A DNA stretch of 64,000 nt from Lachnospiraceae bacterium KGMB03038 (GTDB lineage: Bacteria > Bacillota > Clostridia > Lachnospirales > Lachnospiraceae), in assembly GCA_007361935.1 (NCBI GenBank), contig CP041667.1, positions 1,392,501 through 1,456,500 of the forward strand. Direction: 5' to 3'. This document shows positions 42,699 through 51,044 of this stretch, piece after piece (the stretch's first letter is position 1; each line of letters opens with the position of its first letter). The notes beneath the pieces are model-generated. The model was not told where the DNA came from and did no database searches. It saw only the letters and a program-made list of their open reading frames with translations. The translations under genes and the position numbers were made by a program.

Positions 42699-43493
42699 AT
42701 GGAAACAAAAGAACATTTGGAAGAGCGGCCCAGGAAAAGGAGGAAGAAAAAGAGCCATAGAGTATATGCCTTTTTTGTGATCCTTTTTGGGCTTGCCATT
42801 ATTATACTGACGATTTTACTGCTTTTTCACGTGCAGAAGATTGAAATACGAGGAAACCAGTACTGCACGGATAAGGAGATATCAGAAGCGGTACAAAATG
42901 ACAAGTTTTCCCGCAATTCTCTGTATGTGATCGGCAAGTATCTTCTGGGAAAAGGAGAACAGCCGGCCTGCCTGGAGAGCATGAAGGTTGGGCTGAGCAC
43001 GCCCTGGACTTTGCGGGTGACGGTGAAAGAAAAAGAAATCGTAGGGTATATCTACGATAACCAGGATTACGCTTATTTTGACAAGGAAGGCCTGGTGGTG
43101 AAAAAGGACACTTCTTATATTGAGGGAGTTCCGCTTGTGAAGGGCATTGAAGTGAAAGAAGTAAAATTGTATCAGTCTTTGGAGAGTGAGAATTCTCAGA
43201 TTTTTGAAGAAATTTTAGAAGCGTCCAATGAATTGAAGAAAAATGATCTCTCCACGGAAAAGATCATCTGTCAGGACAGCAGGATCTATCTTTTTATCGG
43301 AAAGGTCTGTATCAGTCTGGGAAATCATGTGACCCCGGAGAAGGTGGCGCAGATTGCTCCGATCTTGGAAAAACTGGAGGGAAAAGAAGGAACCCTGCAT
43401 TTGGAAAGCTATTCGGAGGGACAGGAGACGATCACCTTTGATGTGGGGGAATTTCCGGAAGGAATTTCTGAGGAAATTTCGGAAGAAAATTAA
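42699..43493 (+). CDS. ftsQ: Cell division protein FtsQ/DivIB
   Basis: 264 residues. Basic cytosolic N-terminus (RPRKRRKKKSHR), one membrane helix (about 24-47), a POTRA domain beginning VQKIEIRGNQYCTDKEI, then the beta domain with YFDKEGLVV and a C-terminal acidic tail. It links the early ring to the septal synthase. GAGAGGAG lies before the ATG. About 75 bases separate it from ftsW where murG/murB usually lie. Confidence 0.92.
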   Translation: METKEHLEERPRKRRKKKSHRVYAFFVILFGLAIIILTILLLFHVQKIEIRGNQYCTDKEISEAVQNDKFSRNSLYVIGKYLLGKGEQPACLESMKVGLSTPWTLRVTVKEKEIVGYIYDNQDYAYFDKEGLVVKKDTSYIEGVPLVKGIEVKEVKLYQSLESENSQIFEEILEASNELKKNDLSTEKIICQDSRIYLFIGKVCISLGNHVTPEKVAQIAPILEKLEGKEGTLHLESYSEGQETITFDVGEFPEGISEEISEEN

Positions 43494-43512
43494 GAAAAAT
43501 CCTGGAATTCTA

Positions 43513-43541
43513 TTGATATTTTGTACAAAAGTCTATATTAT
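43513..43541 (+). promoter_or_regulatory. Sigma-A promoter of ftsZ
   Basis: TTGATA (43513-43518), 17-base spacer, TATTAT (43536-43541). A perfect 9-bp hairpin CAAAGTGTA-TTTT-TACACTTTG (43555-43576) follows in the leader. Confidence 0.65.
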
Positions 43542-43622
43542 AGATTATATATGGCAAAGTGTATTTTTACACTTTGTCTATGGGATGTATAAATAATAAG
43601 GATAACGAAGGAGGAGAAACCC

Positions 43623-44855
43623 TTGCTAGAGATTAAGACAAACGAATCGGAAGCGGCGGCAAAAATAATTGTTTGTGGAGTCGGCGGCGGCGGGAACAAC
43701 GCAGTGAACCGTATGATCGATGAGCAGATTGCCGGTGTGGAATTTATAGCGATTAATACAGATAAACAGGCACTGCAGTTATGTAAAGCTCCGACGCTTA
43801 TGCAGATCGGGGACAAGATCACCAAAGGGCTTGGAGCTGGAGCCAGGCCGGAAGTAGGAGAGAAAGCGGCGGAAGAAAGCGCGGAAGAGATATCAGCGGC
43901 GCTCAAAGGAGCGGATATGGTATTCGTTACCTGCGGTATGGGCGGCGGAACCGGAACAGGGGCTACGCCTGTAGTGGCGCGTATCGCCAAAGAACAGGGC
44001 GCCTTGACGGTAGGCGTTGTGACAAAACCCTTCCGTTTTGAATCTAAGACACGTATGAACAACGCGCTTCAAGGGATTGAAAAGCTGAAAGAAAATGTAG
44101 ACACTCTGATTGTTATCCCGAATGATAAACTTCTTGAGGTGGTGGACAGGCGTACCACCATGCCGGAAGCCCTGAAGAAAGCGGATGAAGTGCTTCAGCA
44201 GGGTATCCAGGGCATCACAGACCTGATCAATGTACCGTCTCTGATCAATCTGGATTTCGCGGATGTTCAGACGGTTATGACGGATAAAGGAATCGCACAT
44301 ATTGGTATCGGACAGGGACGAGGCGATGATAAAGCGCTTGAGGCAGTGAAACAGGCGGTTGCCAGCCCGCTCCTTGAGACCACCATCGCTGGCGCATCTC
44401 ATGTGATCATCAATGTATCCGGTGATATTACCCTGATGGATGCATCCGATGCGGCAGAGTACGTACAGGATCTTGCGGGAGAAGATGCAAATATTATCTT
44501 CGGCGCGATGTATGATGATTCCAGAGCGGATGAGGCTACGATCACAGTGATCGCCACAGGTCTTCACAATGTGGGAGGAAGCGCCTCTAAACTGAAATCC
44601 AGATTGGAACATCCAAGAACAGGCTCCACAGTTTCTCAGGGAAGTTTTGAGAAACATTCGGCTTCCAGCCAGCGTCCGGCGGCTGCGCGTTCTCCGCAGC
44701 TGGATATCGGACTGGCTTCTGGAAAGAGCGCGTCGGGGAGCAATGTGACCAGGAGAGCGCCGGGCGGAACCGCGCCTTCACTGGAGACGCCGAGAACCCC
44801 AACCAGTAAAGTAAAGGAACAGTCCATCAAGATTCCAGATTTCTTTAAAAAGTAA
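43623..44855 (+). CDS. ftsZ: Cell division protein FtsZ
   Basis: 410 residues, tubulin-like GTPase of the Z ring. The tubulin signature GMGGGTGTGATPVVA is at about residues 104-118, the T7 loop NLDFADVQTVM follows, then a variable Ser/Pro linker and the C-terminal peptide SIKIPDFFKK that binds ring partners. TTG start with AAGGAGG ending about 9 bases upstream; the MLEIKTNESEAAAKI opening is typical for this family. ftsA is not adjacent. Confidence 0.97.
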   Translation: MLEIKTNESEAAAKIIVCGVGGGGNNAVNRMIDEQIAGVEFIAINTDKQALQLCKAPTLMQIGDKITKGLGAGARPEVGEKAAEESAEEISAALKGADMVFVTCGMGGGTGTGATPVVARIAKEQGALTVGVVTKPFRFESKTRMNNALQGIEKLKENVDTLIVIPNDKLLEVVDRRTTMPEALKKADEVLQQGIQGITDLINVPSLINLDFADVQTVMTDKGIAHIGIGQGRGDDKALEAVKQAVASPLLETTIAGASHVIINVSGDITLMDASDAAEYVQDLAGEDANIIFGAMYDDSRADEATITVIATGLHNVGGSASKLKSRLEHPRTGSTVSQGSFEKHSASSQRPAAARSPQLDIGLASGKSASGSNVTRRAPGGTAPSLETPRTPTSKVKEQSIKIPDFFKK

Positions 44856-44868
44856 TATTGTTCTTCTT

Positions 44869-44907
44869 AAGAGACCAGACCTTGTGAGAGGCTCTGGTCT
44901 CTTTTTC
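44869..44907 (+). terminator. Intrinsic terminator after ftsZ
   Basis: AGAGACCAGA (44870-44879) with TCTGGTCTCT (44893-44902), then TTTT. It closes the dcw cluster; a Spo0A box starts at its edge. Confidence 0.93.
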
Positions 44908-44973
44908 TGTCGAAAAAAATCTTTTCCCTGCTCCCATCATATGACAAAATCTTTTTTTCCACCCTCGTATAAT
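44908..44973 (+). promoter_or_regulatory. Spo0A-type promoter of spoIIGA-sigE
   Basis: 0A box TGTCGAA (44908-44914), a second near-match TGACAAA (44942-44948) overlapping a -35-like ATGACA (44941-44946), then a 21-base spacer and TATAAT (44968-44973). The long spacer with an 0A box over the -35 is the known layout of B. subtilis spoIIG. Confidence 0.75.
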
Positions 44974-45028
44974 AAGTCTTGCCCACATACCAAATCGATT
45001 TAGTATCAAAGGAGAAAGAAGGTAAAGC

Positions 45029-45805
45029 GTGTACTATGAATTATACATAGACGTGTTTTTTCTTGTGAATTTCATGATGGATGCGATTTTGCTAGAGATT
45101 GTCAGGAAGGTCCTGAAATGTCCTGCCACACATGGAAGGGTTTTCCTGGGAGCCGCGGTGGGAGCGCTGGGCACCTGTATTGTTGTGTTGCTTCCAATCC
45201 CATATGCTGTTATTAAATTCATCATGTTTCATGGGCTGGTTAATATTATCATGCTGAAAACGGGACTCAGGACAAAGTGGGACAGAAACTTCTGGAAAGC
45301 CTTAGTTTTGCTATATATCAGCGGTTTCCTTGTGGGAGGGATCTTGGAAAGCCTGTGGCCTTATACCAGAACGACAGGAATTTTCTTTGGCTTCGCGGTG
45401 TTGAGTTACTATGGAGCGATGGGAATCTGGAATCTTCTGAAATATCTGGCAAGACAGGAGCATTATCGCTGTGAAGTTATACTCTGCCGGGGAGACAGAA
45501 CCTGCAGAGTAAGGGCTGTTATCGATACAGGAAACAGCCTGCGTGATGGGCAAAGCGGAAAGCCGGTGAGCATCATTGACCAGGAGACGGCGGATCGTCT
45601 GGGAGAATGGAGACAGACAATAGGAATTCGATTTATTCCTTATCACGCGATCGGAACCAAAGAAGGGGCGCTGCCCGTATTCCAATTAGACAAAATGGAG
45701 ATATTGGGAGAGCGGGAGATCTGTGTTGAGAAGCCTTTGGTAGCCGTATATGAGGAAATCTCGTCGGATGATTATGGGATGATCCTGAATCCTGATGTTT
45801 TATAG
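45029..45805 (+). CDS. spoIIGA: Sigma-E processing aspartic protease SpoIIGA
   Basis: 258 residues. The N-terminal half has about five membrane helices; the C-terminal half is an aspartic-protease-like domain with D166 in VIDTGNSLRD. It cleaves pro-sigma-E when activated by forespore SpoIIR. GTG start (YYELYIDVFF) preceded by GGAGAAAGAAGG. sigE follows 11 bases later, the standard spoIIG operon. Confidence 0.94.
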   Translation: MYYELYIDVFFLVNFMMDAILLEIVRKVLKCPATHGRVFLGAAVGALGTCIVVLLPIPYAVIKFIMFHGLVNIIMLKTGLRTKWDRNFWKALVLLYISGFLVGGILESLWPYTRTTGIFFGFAVLSYYGAMGIWNLLKYLARQEHYRCEVILCRGDRTCRVRAVIDTGNSLRDGQSGKPVSIIDQETADRLGEWRQTIGIRFIPYHAIGTKEGALPVFQLDKMEILGEREICVEKPLVAVYEEISSDDYGMILNPDVL

Positions 45806-45816
45806 GAGGAATAAAA

Positions 45817-46557
45817 ATGATCATAAAAGTAGCTGTACCACATCAATTTAAGCTGAAAGTAATTCCGGATTTTCGTACGCTGTTTTTTTCAGATAAAAAG
45901 GATATCCACTATATCGGAGGCTCAGAGATCCTCCCGGCGCCTCTGGAGACGGAGGAAGAGGCCAGACAGATCCGGAGGCTTGGAACAGAGGAAGAAGAAC
46001 AGGCAAAGAAGATCCTGATCGAACATAATCTGAGGCTGGTGGTATACATAGCGAAGAAATTCGATAATACGGGCGTGGGAGTGGAAGATCTGATCTCCAT
46101 CGGGACCATTGGACTGATCAAGGCGATCAACACCTTTAATCCAGGGAAGAAGATCAAGCTTGCCACCTACGCGTCCCGCTGTATTGAAAACGAGATCCTC
46201 ATGTATCTCCGGAGAAATAATAAGACGCGGATGGAAGTCTCCATCGATGAACCGCTGAATGTGGATTGGGATGGAAATGAACTGCTGCTGTCCGACATTC
46301 TGGGTACGGAGGAAGACACCATTTACAAAGATCTGGAAAACGAAGCGGAGAGAAAGCTTCTGGTGCGGGCGATCGGGCGGCTGACTGGAAGAGAGCGGAC
46401 CATTATCCAGATGCGGTTTGGCCTTGGGACGCCTGACGGAGAAGAAAAGACCCAGAAGGAAGTGGCGGATATGCTGGGAATCTCCCAGTCTTACATTTCC
46501 AGACTGGAGAAAAAGATCATGCAGAGGCTGCGCAGAGAGATGGTAAAGTATTCGTAG
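45817..46557 (+). CDS. sigE: RNA polymerase sigma-E (pro-sigma-E)
   Basis: 246 residues. An N-terminal pro-sequence of about 25-30 residues (KVAVPHQFKLKVIPDFRTLFF...) precedes the LPAPLETEEE region. Region 2 has NLRLVVYIAKKF and DLISIGTIGLIKAINTF; the region 4 helix-turn-helix is KEVADMLGISQSYISRLEKK. Mother-cell factor of early sporulation. AGGAGG precedes the ATG. Likely sigma-E promoters in this window are at 52576-52604 and 58948-58976. Confidence 0.97.
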   Translation: MIIKVAVPHQFKLKVIPDFRTLFFSDKKDIHYIGGSEILPAPLETEEEARQIRRLGTEEEEQAKKILIEHNLRLVVYIAKKFDNTGVGVEDLISIGTIGLIKAINTFNPGKKIKLATYASRCIENEILMYLRRNNKTRMEVSIDEPLNVDWDGNELLLSDILGTEEDTIYKDLENEAERKLLVRAIGRLTGRERTIIQMRFGLGTPDGEEKTQKEVADMLGISQSYISRLEKKIMQRLRREMVKYS

Positions 46558-46607
46558 CCATCCGCCAAAAAAGGTGCTACAATAAAAGAAAGAAAGGGGC
46601 TTTGCGT

Positions 46608-48218
46608 ATGAAACTTTTTTTTATTGGAGCAGACCATGAGGTTACCGGAAGCTGCCATATGATCGAGGCCTGCGGAAAACATATCCTGGTTGACTGCGGC
46701 ATGGAACAGGGACCGGATCTGTACGAAAACCAGGAGATACCGGTCCAGGCGTCAGACATAGACTATATCCTTCTGACACACGCCCATATCGATCATTCCG
46801 GAAAGATTCCGATGCTGTGCAAGGAAGGTTTTCGCGGAGATATTGTTTCTACTTTTGCGACGGCAGATCTGTGCAGCATCATGTTACGTGACAGCGCCCA
46901 TATCCAAGAGTTTGAGGCTCAGTGGAGGAATCGGAAAGCCAAAAGAAGCGGAGCGGCTCTTTATGAACCTCTCTATACCATGGAACATGCGGAGGCGGCG
47001 ATCCAGCTTTTGAATCCCTGTGACTATGGGCAGAAGATCAAGCTGTGTGAAGGCGTGGAAGTACGGTTTACCGATGTGGGCCATCTCCTAGGTTCCGCCG
47101 CGGTGGAAGTGTGGATCACGGAAGATGGGATCACGAAGAAGATCGTATTCTCCGGAGACGTGGGGAATCTGTCCCAACCAATCATCAAGGATCCCAAGCC
47201 AGTCAGGGAAGCGGATTATATCGTGATCGAATCCACCTATGGAGACCGGCTTCATGGGACGGAGCGGCCGGATTATGTGGGGAATCTTACCAGGATATTA
47301 AAGGAGACCTTCGACCGGGGAGGAAACGTGGTGATTCCTTCCTTTGCTGTAGGACGGACCCAGGAGCTCCTCTATTTCTTCCGTGAGATCAAGGAAAAGG
47401 GCCTGCTTCCTCAGTATCAGAATTTTGAAGTATATGTAGACAGTCCGCTGGCGATCGAGGCTACCAATGTATTTAATAAGAACGTAAAATCCTGTTTTGA
47501 TGCGGAGGCTATGGAACTGGTGGAAAAAGGGATCAATCCTTTGATCTTCCAGGGACTGCGTACAACCATCACATCGGACGAGTCTAAGATGATCAATTTT
47601 AATGAGCGCCCCAAAGTGATCTTGTCAGCTTCGGGAATGTGCGAGGCGGGACGGATTCGGCATCATCTCAAGCATAATCTGTGGAGGAAGGAAAGCACGA
47701 TATGCTTTGTCGGTTACCAGGCGGCAGGGACCCTTGGACGGAAGCTGCTGGAAGGAGCGGATTTGGTCAAACTTTTTGGCGAGACGGTGGAAGTAAACGC
47801 TCACATTGAGAGTCTGCAGGGGATCAGCGGTCATGCGGATAAAAACGGACTTTTGGGATGGCTGGAAGGTTTCCAGAAAACTCCGGAGCATGTGTTTGTT
47901 GTACATGGAGAAGATGAAGTGACAGACCGGTTTGCCCAGACGATAGAAGAGCGATTTGGCTGGTCCGCGTTTGCGCCTTATTCCGGAGGATGTGTTGATC
48001 TTGCGACAGGAGAGATCTTGTCAGAAGGTGTAAGGGAACCGAAGAAGGAGATGAAGCCTGCAAGAGTCAAAAGCAGGGATATCTTTGAGCGGGTTGTGGC
48101 CGCGGCAAAACGGCTGTTGGAAGTGGTTTACAAGAACGAGGGACTGGCAAATAAGGAGCTGGTCAAATTTGAGTCCCAGATCCAGAATCTTGCGGATAAG
48201 TGGGACAGGGAGGATTAA
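46608..48218 (+). CDS. Metallo-beta-lactamase fold RNase, beta-CASP family
   Basis: 536 residues. The MBL core has H58, H60, D62 and H63 in LTHAHIDHSGK, then DVGHLLGSAAVE and FSGDVGN. The beta-CASP part has ESTYGDR, PSFAVGRTQE and SASGMCEAGRIRHH, with a late GHAD motif (ISGHADKNGL). This pattern is of CPSF-73/YsH1-like RNA nucleases found in bacteria. C-terminal residues (about 470-536) form a helical tail. Its RNA targets are unknown. Start at 46608 after AAAGGGG. Confidence 0.9.
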   Translation: MKLFFIGADHEVTGSCHMIEACGKHILVDCGMEQGPDLYENQEIPVQASDIDYILLTHAHIDHSGKIPMLCKEGFRGDIVSTFATADLCSIMLRDSAHIQEFEAQWRNRKAKRSGAALYEPLYTMEHAEAAIQLLNPCDYGQKIKLCEGVEVRFTDVGHLLGSAAVEVWITEDGITKKIVFSGDVGNLSQPIIKDPKPVREADYIVIESTYGDRLHGTERPDYVGNLTRILKETFDRGGNVVIPSFAVGRTQELLYFFREIKEKGLLPQYQNFEVYVDSPLAIEATNVFNKNVKSCFDAEAMELVEKGINPLIFQGLRTTITSDESKMINFNERPKVILSASGMCEAGRIRHHLKHNLWRKESTICFVGYQAAGTLGRKLLEGADLVKLFGETVEVNAHIESLQGISGHADKNGLLGWLEGFQKTPEHVFVVHGEDEVTDRFAQTIEERFGWSAFAPYSGGCVDLATGEILSEGVREPKKEMKPARVKSRDIFERVVAAAKRLLEVVYKNEGLANKELVKFESQIQNLADKWDRED

Positions 48219-48262
48219 GAGCGCGGCTGGTTTTGATCGTGAAAGAGCGCTTTAGGACAAAG

Positions 48263-48314
48263 AAAGAGACAGGCGCAAGCCATACCACCATGGCTTGCGC
48301 CTGTCTCTTTTTAG
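48263..48314. terminator. Long bidirectional terminator
   Basis: 20-bp perfect stem, 48263-48282 with 48291-48310, 8-base loop, T/A rich on both sides. It separates the RNase gene from the convergent phosphate transporter. Confidence 0.92.
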
Positions 48315-48330
48315 TAAGAACTAAATGGTC

Positions 48331-49953
48331 TTACATCTGCGCGTGAAGTTCCCCCACGTTCAGAGCGTAGTCGCCAATTCTCTCGAAATCGGTCAGAAGC
48401 TCGGAGAAAAGGATGCCGGATTCTGCTTTGCAGTCTCCTTTTTTGGCTCTCTTGATCTGGCGTTTCAGATACTTTTTCTCCATGTCATCCATCAAGGACT
48501 CGTATTTGGAGATAGTCTCCAACTGAGAAGATGGGGAAGTAGCATCTGTAAAGTCGATCACTTCCAGAATCTTCATGCTGACCTGTTTCATCTTCTTGAT
48601 CTCTGTACGTGCGTTGTCCGAGAAAGAAATGTTCCATTTTTTCATATTTTTGGTATATTCAGCAATATTCATGGCGTGATCGCCGATCCGCTCAATATTG
48701 CTGATGATCATATAATAATTATTGATCCGGCGGCTGTCGGCCTCTGACATTTCCACAGACATCAGATGTACGATATATTTTGAGATTTCTGTGTTCAGGA
48801 AGTCGATATAATCTTCTGTTTCCTCAATCTCTTCAATAGAGACGTCCTCCCCTTTTAGCAGAGCGTTGTAGCTGGTTTCAACGTTTTCTTTTACCTTATC
48901 CAGCATCCTGGATACTTCCCGCTGGATCTGAGAAATGACCAGAGCGGCATGTCCAACCGGATAATTGCTTTCAAACGGAACAATGTATTTGAGCCGCTTG
49001 ACCTGTTCGATTTCTTCTTCGCTTTCCGGAAGGATCCTGGTGGCCAGTTTGGCCATGTATGTTCCGAAAGGAAGGAGGATCAAAGTTGTAACAATGTTGA
49101 ACGTTGTGTGTACGTTGGCAATCTGGGCCACTGGGTCAGAAGTCAGGCCCTCCATAAAGGAGACGAACGGAGTGACCAGAGTGATGATGGTAAAAATGAT
49201 GGTCCCGATGATATTGAACATCAGGTGGATAATGGTCGTCCGTTTTGCGTTGGGGCGTGTACCAATGGAGGCCAGGACGGCAGTGATGCAAGTACCGATA
49301 TTTTGGCCAAATAAGATGAAGACCGCGCTGGACAGAGGGATCGTTCCTGTGGCTGCCAATGCCTGCAGGATACCAACTGATGCGGAAGATGATTGGATCA
49401 GGGCAGTAAATACCGCGCCGATGGCGATTCCAACCAGCGGATTGCTGAAGGTAGTCATAAAGTGGATAAAAGTTTCAGAATCCTGCAGAGGCGCCATGGC
49501 GTCTCCCATCATCTCCATTCCGATGAATAGCACGCCTAAGCCGGCAAAAATAGAACTGATATGCCGGACTTTTTCATTTTTCACAAACATAATGCAGGCA
49601 ACGCCTAAAAATGCGATCAAAGGAGCAATCGCGCCAATATCCAGAGCGATCAGCTGTCCGGTGATAGTGGTTCCAATATTGGCTCCCATGATGACCCATA
49701 CCGCCTGATTCAAAGTCATCAGACCTGTGTTTACAAAGCCTACGACCATTACTGTGGTAGCAGAAGAAGACTGGATCACAGCGGTGATAATGGCGCCTAC
49801 CAGAACCCCCTTGATCCGGTTAGAAGTCAATTTTTCTAAGATCTGTTTCATTTTGTTTCCCGCTGCTGTCTCAAGACCGTTGCTCATCATCTGCATTCCA
49901 TAGAGGAAAAGAGCGAGCCCTCCAAGCAGCATCAGGATATCACTTGTTTTCAT
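48331..49953 (-). CDS. Na+/phosphate cotransporter with PhoU-like domain
   Basis: 540 residues. The N-terminal two thirds have about nine membrane helices with the inverted PNaS repeats (QSSSATTVMVVG and QSSSASVGILQ). The C-terminal third (from about residue 330) is a helical PhoU-like domain with NNYYMIISNIERIGDHAMNIAEY. This is the NptA/YjbB-type family; it moves phosphate with Na+, inward or outward. Start at 49953, 7 bases after AAAGGAG; ATG 49959 touches that site. Convergent with the RNase gene and divergent from sigG. Confidence 0.93.
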   Translation of the reverse strand: MKTSDILMLLGGLALFLYGMQMMSNGLETAAGNKMKQILEKLTSNRIKGVLVGAIITAVIQSSSATTVMVVGFVNTGLMTLNQAVWVIMGANIGTTITGQLIALDIGAIAPLIAFLGVACIMFVKNEKVRHISSIFAGLGVLFIGMEMMGDAMAPLQDSETFIHFMTTFSNPLVGIAIGAVFTALIQSSSASVGILQALAATGTIPLSSAVFILFGQNIGTCITAVLASIGTRPNAKRTTIIHLMFNIIGTIIFTIITLVTPFVSFMEGLTSDPVAQIANVHTTFNIVTTLILLPFGTYMAKLATRILPESEEEIEQVKRLKYIVPFESNYPVGHAALVISQIQREVSRMLDKVKENVETSYNALLKGEDVSIEEIEETEDYIDFLNTEISKYIVHLMSVEMSEADSRRINNYYMIISNIERIGDHAMNIAEYTKNMKKWNISFSDNARTEIKKMKQVSMKILEVIDFTDATSPSSQLETISKYESLMDDMEKKYLKRQIKRAKKGDCKAESGILFSELLTDFERIGDYALNVGELHAQM

Positions 49954-49978
49954 GATCATTCTCCTTTAGATTTTGGAT

Positions 49979-50006
49979 TTAACATATTCTTTACGAAACC
50001 TTAACA
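49979..50006. promoter_or_regulatory. Three Pho-box-like hexamers
   Basis: On the plus strand TTAACA (49979-49984), TTTACG (49990-49995) and TTAACA (50001-50006) repeat every 11 bases, the pitch of PhoP/PhoB sites. They lie between the -10 and the start codon of the minus-strand phosphate transporter. Confidence 0.5.
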
Positions 50007-50035
50007 ATTATAGCATGGAGGATAGAAGGTTGCAA
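50007..50035 (-). promoter_or_regulatory. Sigma-A promoter of the phosphate transporter
   Basis: Minus strand TTGCAA (50030-50035), 17-base spacer, TATAAT (50007-50012). Confidence 0.7.
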
Positions 50036-50155
50036 TCATTTGTCAAGGGCTAAAACTTTTTTTATTTTTCCGGGGCGGGAATAACCAATGTCCATCTGGA
50101 GAAGAATTCTACTAGACATAAAATTTGGATCAGATCCAGCAAGGAGGTTCTTTGG

Positions 50156-50932
50156 ATGGCACAGGGAAAAGTGGAGATATGCGGAGTCAACACAGCCAGG
50201 CTTCCGGTTTTGAGAGAGGAAGAAAAGGAAGCGCTGTTTGAACGGATAAAAGAGGGGGACCAGGAGGCGAAAGAGGAATATATCAAAGGAAATCTGCGGT
50301 TGGTGCTCAGTGTGATCAAACGGTTTGGAGCCAGCGGCGAAAACCCGGACGACCTTTTCCAGATTGGCTGTATCGGGCTCATTAAAGCGGTAAATAACTT
50401 TAATACAGAATTAGATGTGAAATTCAGCACCTACGCAGTGCCGATGATCATTGGAGAGATCCGCCGCTATATGAGGGACAATAATTCTATCCGGGTAAGC
50501 CGTTCTTTAAGAGATACGGCCTATAAGGCGATCTACGCGAAAGAAAATTTTGTACGGCAGCATCTGAAAGAGCCAACTGTGCAGGAAATTGCCGAGGAGA
50601 TCGGAATCTCCAAAGAAGATATCGTATTTGCCCTGGACGCCATCCAAGTCCCTATGAGCCTTCAGGAGCCGGTCTACAACGATGGAGGCGATGCTCTCTA
50701 TGTAATGGACCAGATCAGCGATACAAAAAATAAGGAAGAAAAATGGGTGGAGAACCTATCCCTGGAAGCGGCTATGGAACATCTGGACGAGCGGGAGAGA
50801 CATATCATAAAACTGCGGTTCTTTGGCGGAAAGACGCAGATGGAAGTGGCGGAAGAGATCAAGATCTCACAGGCTCAAGTCAGCAGACTGGAGAAAAACG
50901 CCTTGAAGACCATGCGCCAGTATCTCAATTAG
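50156..50932 (+). CDS. sigG: RNA polymerase sigma-G (late forespore)
   Basis: 258 residues. The opening GKVEICGVNTARLPVL, region 2 with NLRLVLSVIKRF and DLFQIGCIGLIKAVNNF, the YAVPMIIGEIRRYMRDN block, and region 4 VAEEIKISQAQVSRLEKNAL are typical of SigG. AAGGAGG precedes the ATG. It is normally next to spoIIGA-sigE; here two unrelated genes intervene. I could not find a convincing sigma-F promoter upstream. Its stop codon abuts repeat copy 2. Confidence 0.96.
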   Translation: MAQGKVEICGVNTARLPVLREEEKEALFERIKEGDQEAKEEYIKGNLRLVLSVIKRFGASGENPDDLFQIGCIGLIKAVNNFNTELDVKFSTYAVPMIIGEIRRYMRDNNSIRVSRSLRDTAYKAIYAKENFVRQHLKEPTVQEIAEEIGISKEDIVFALDAIQVPMSLQEPVYNDGGDALYVMDQISDTKNKEEKWVENLSLEAAMEHLDERERHIIKLRFFGGKTQMEVAEEIKISQAQVSRLEKNALKTMRQYLN

Positions 50933-50989
50933 GGACAGGGCATTTTTAATTGGGGCCGGGGGATTTTTAAAAATCCCCCGGCCCCAATT
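50932..50989. repeat. Palindromic repeat element, copy 2
   Basis: GGGACAGGGC (50932-50941) begins on the last base of the sigG stop codon. The perfect 42-nt palindrome is 50948-50989 with its centre between 50968 and 50969. See copy 1 at 33373. Confidence 0.85.
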
Positions 50990-51044
50990 GATGCTTGAAA
51001 TTTAATACCATTCATACTATCATGGGGTCATGGAGGATTTAGAC

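Noticed and set aside
42620..42760. 47-codon frame starting on the ftsW stop codon (MNASREAKGAKRG...)
   Set aside because: Overlaps the ftsQ start in another frame, has no ribosome site, and the sequence is basic low-complexity.
50098..50122. CATAAAAT before sigG as a sigma-E or sigma-F promoter
   Set aside because: The -10 resembles sigma-E but no -35 lies at 13-15 bases, and sigG should be sigma-F dependent; no GYATA-type -35 found.
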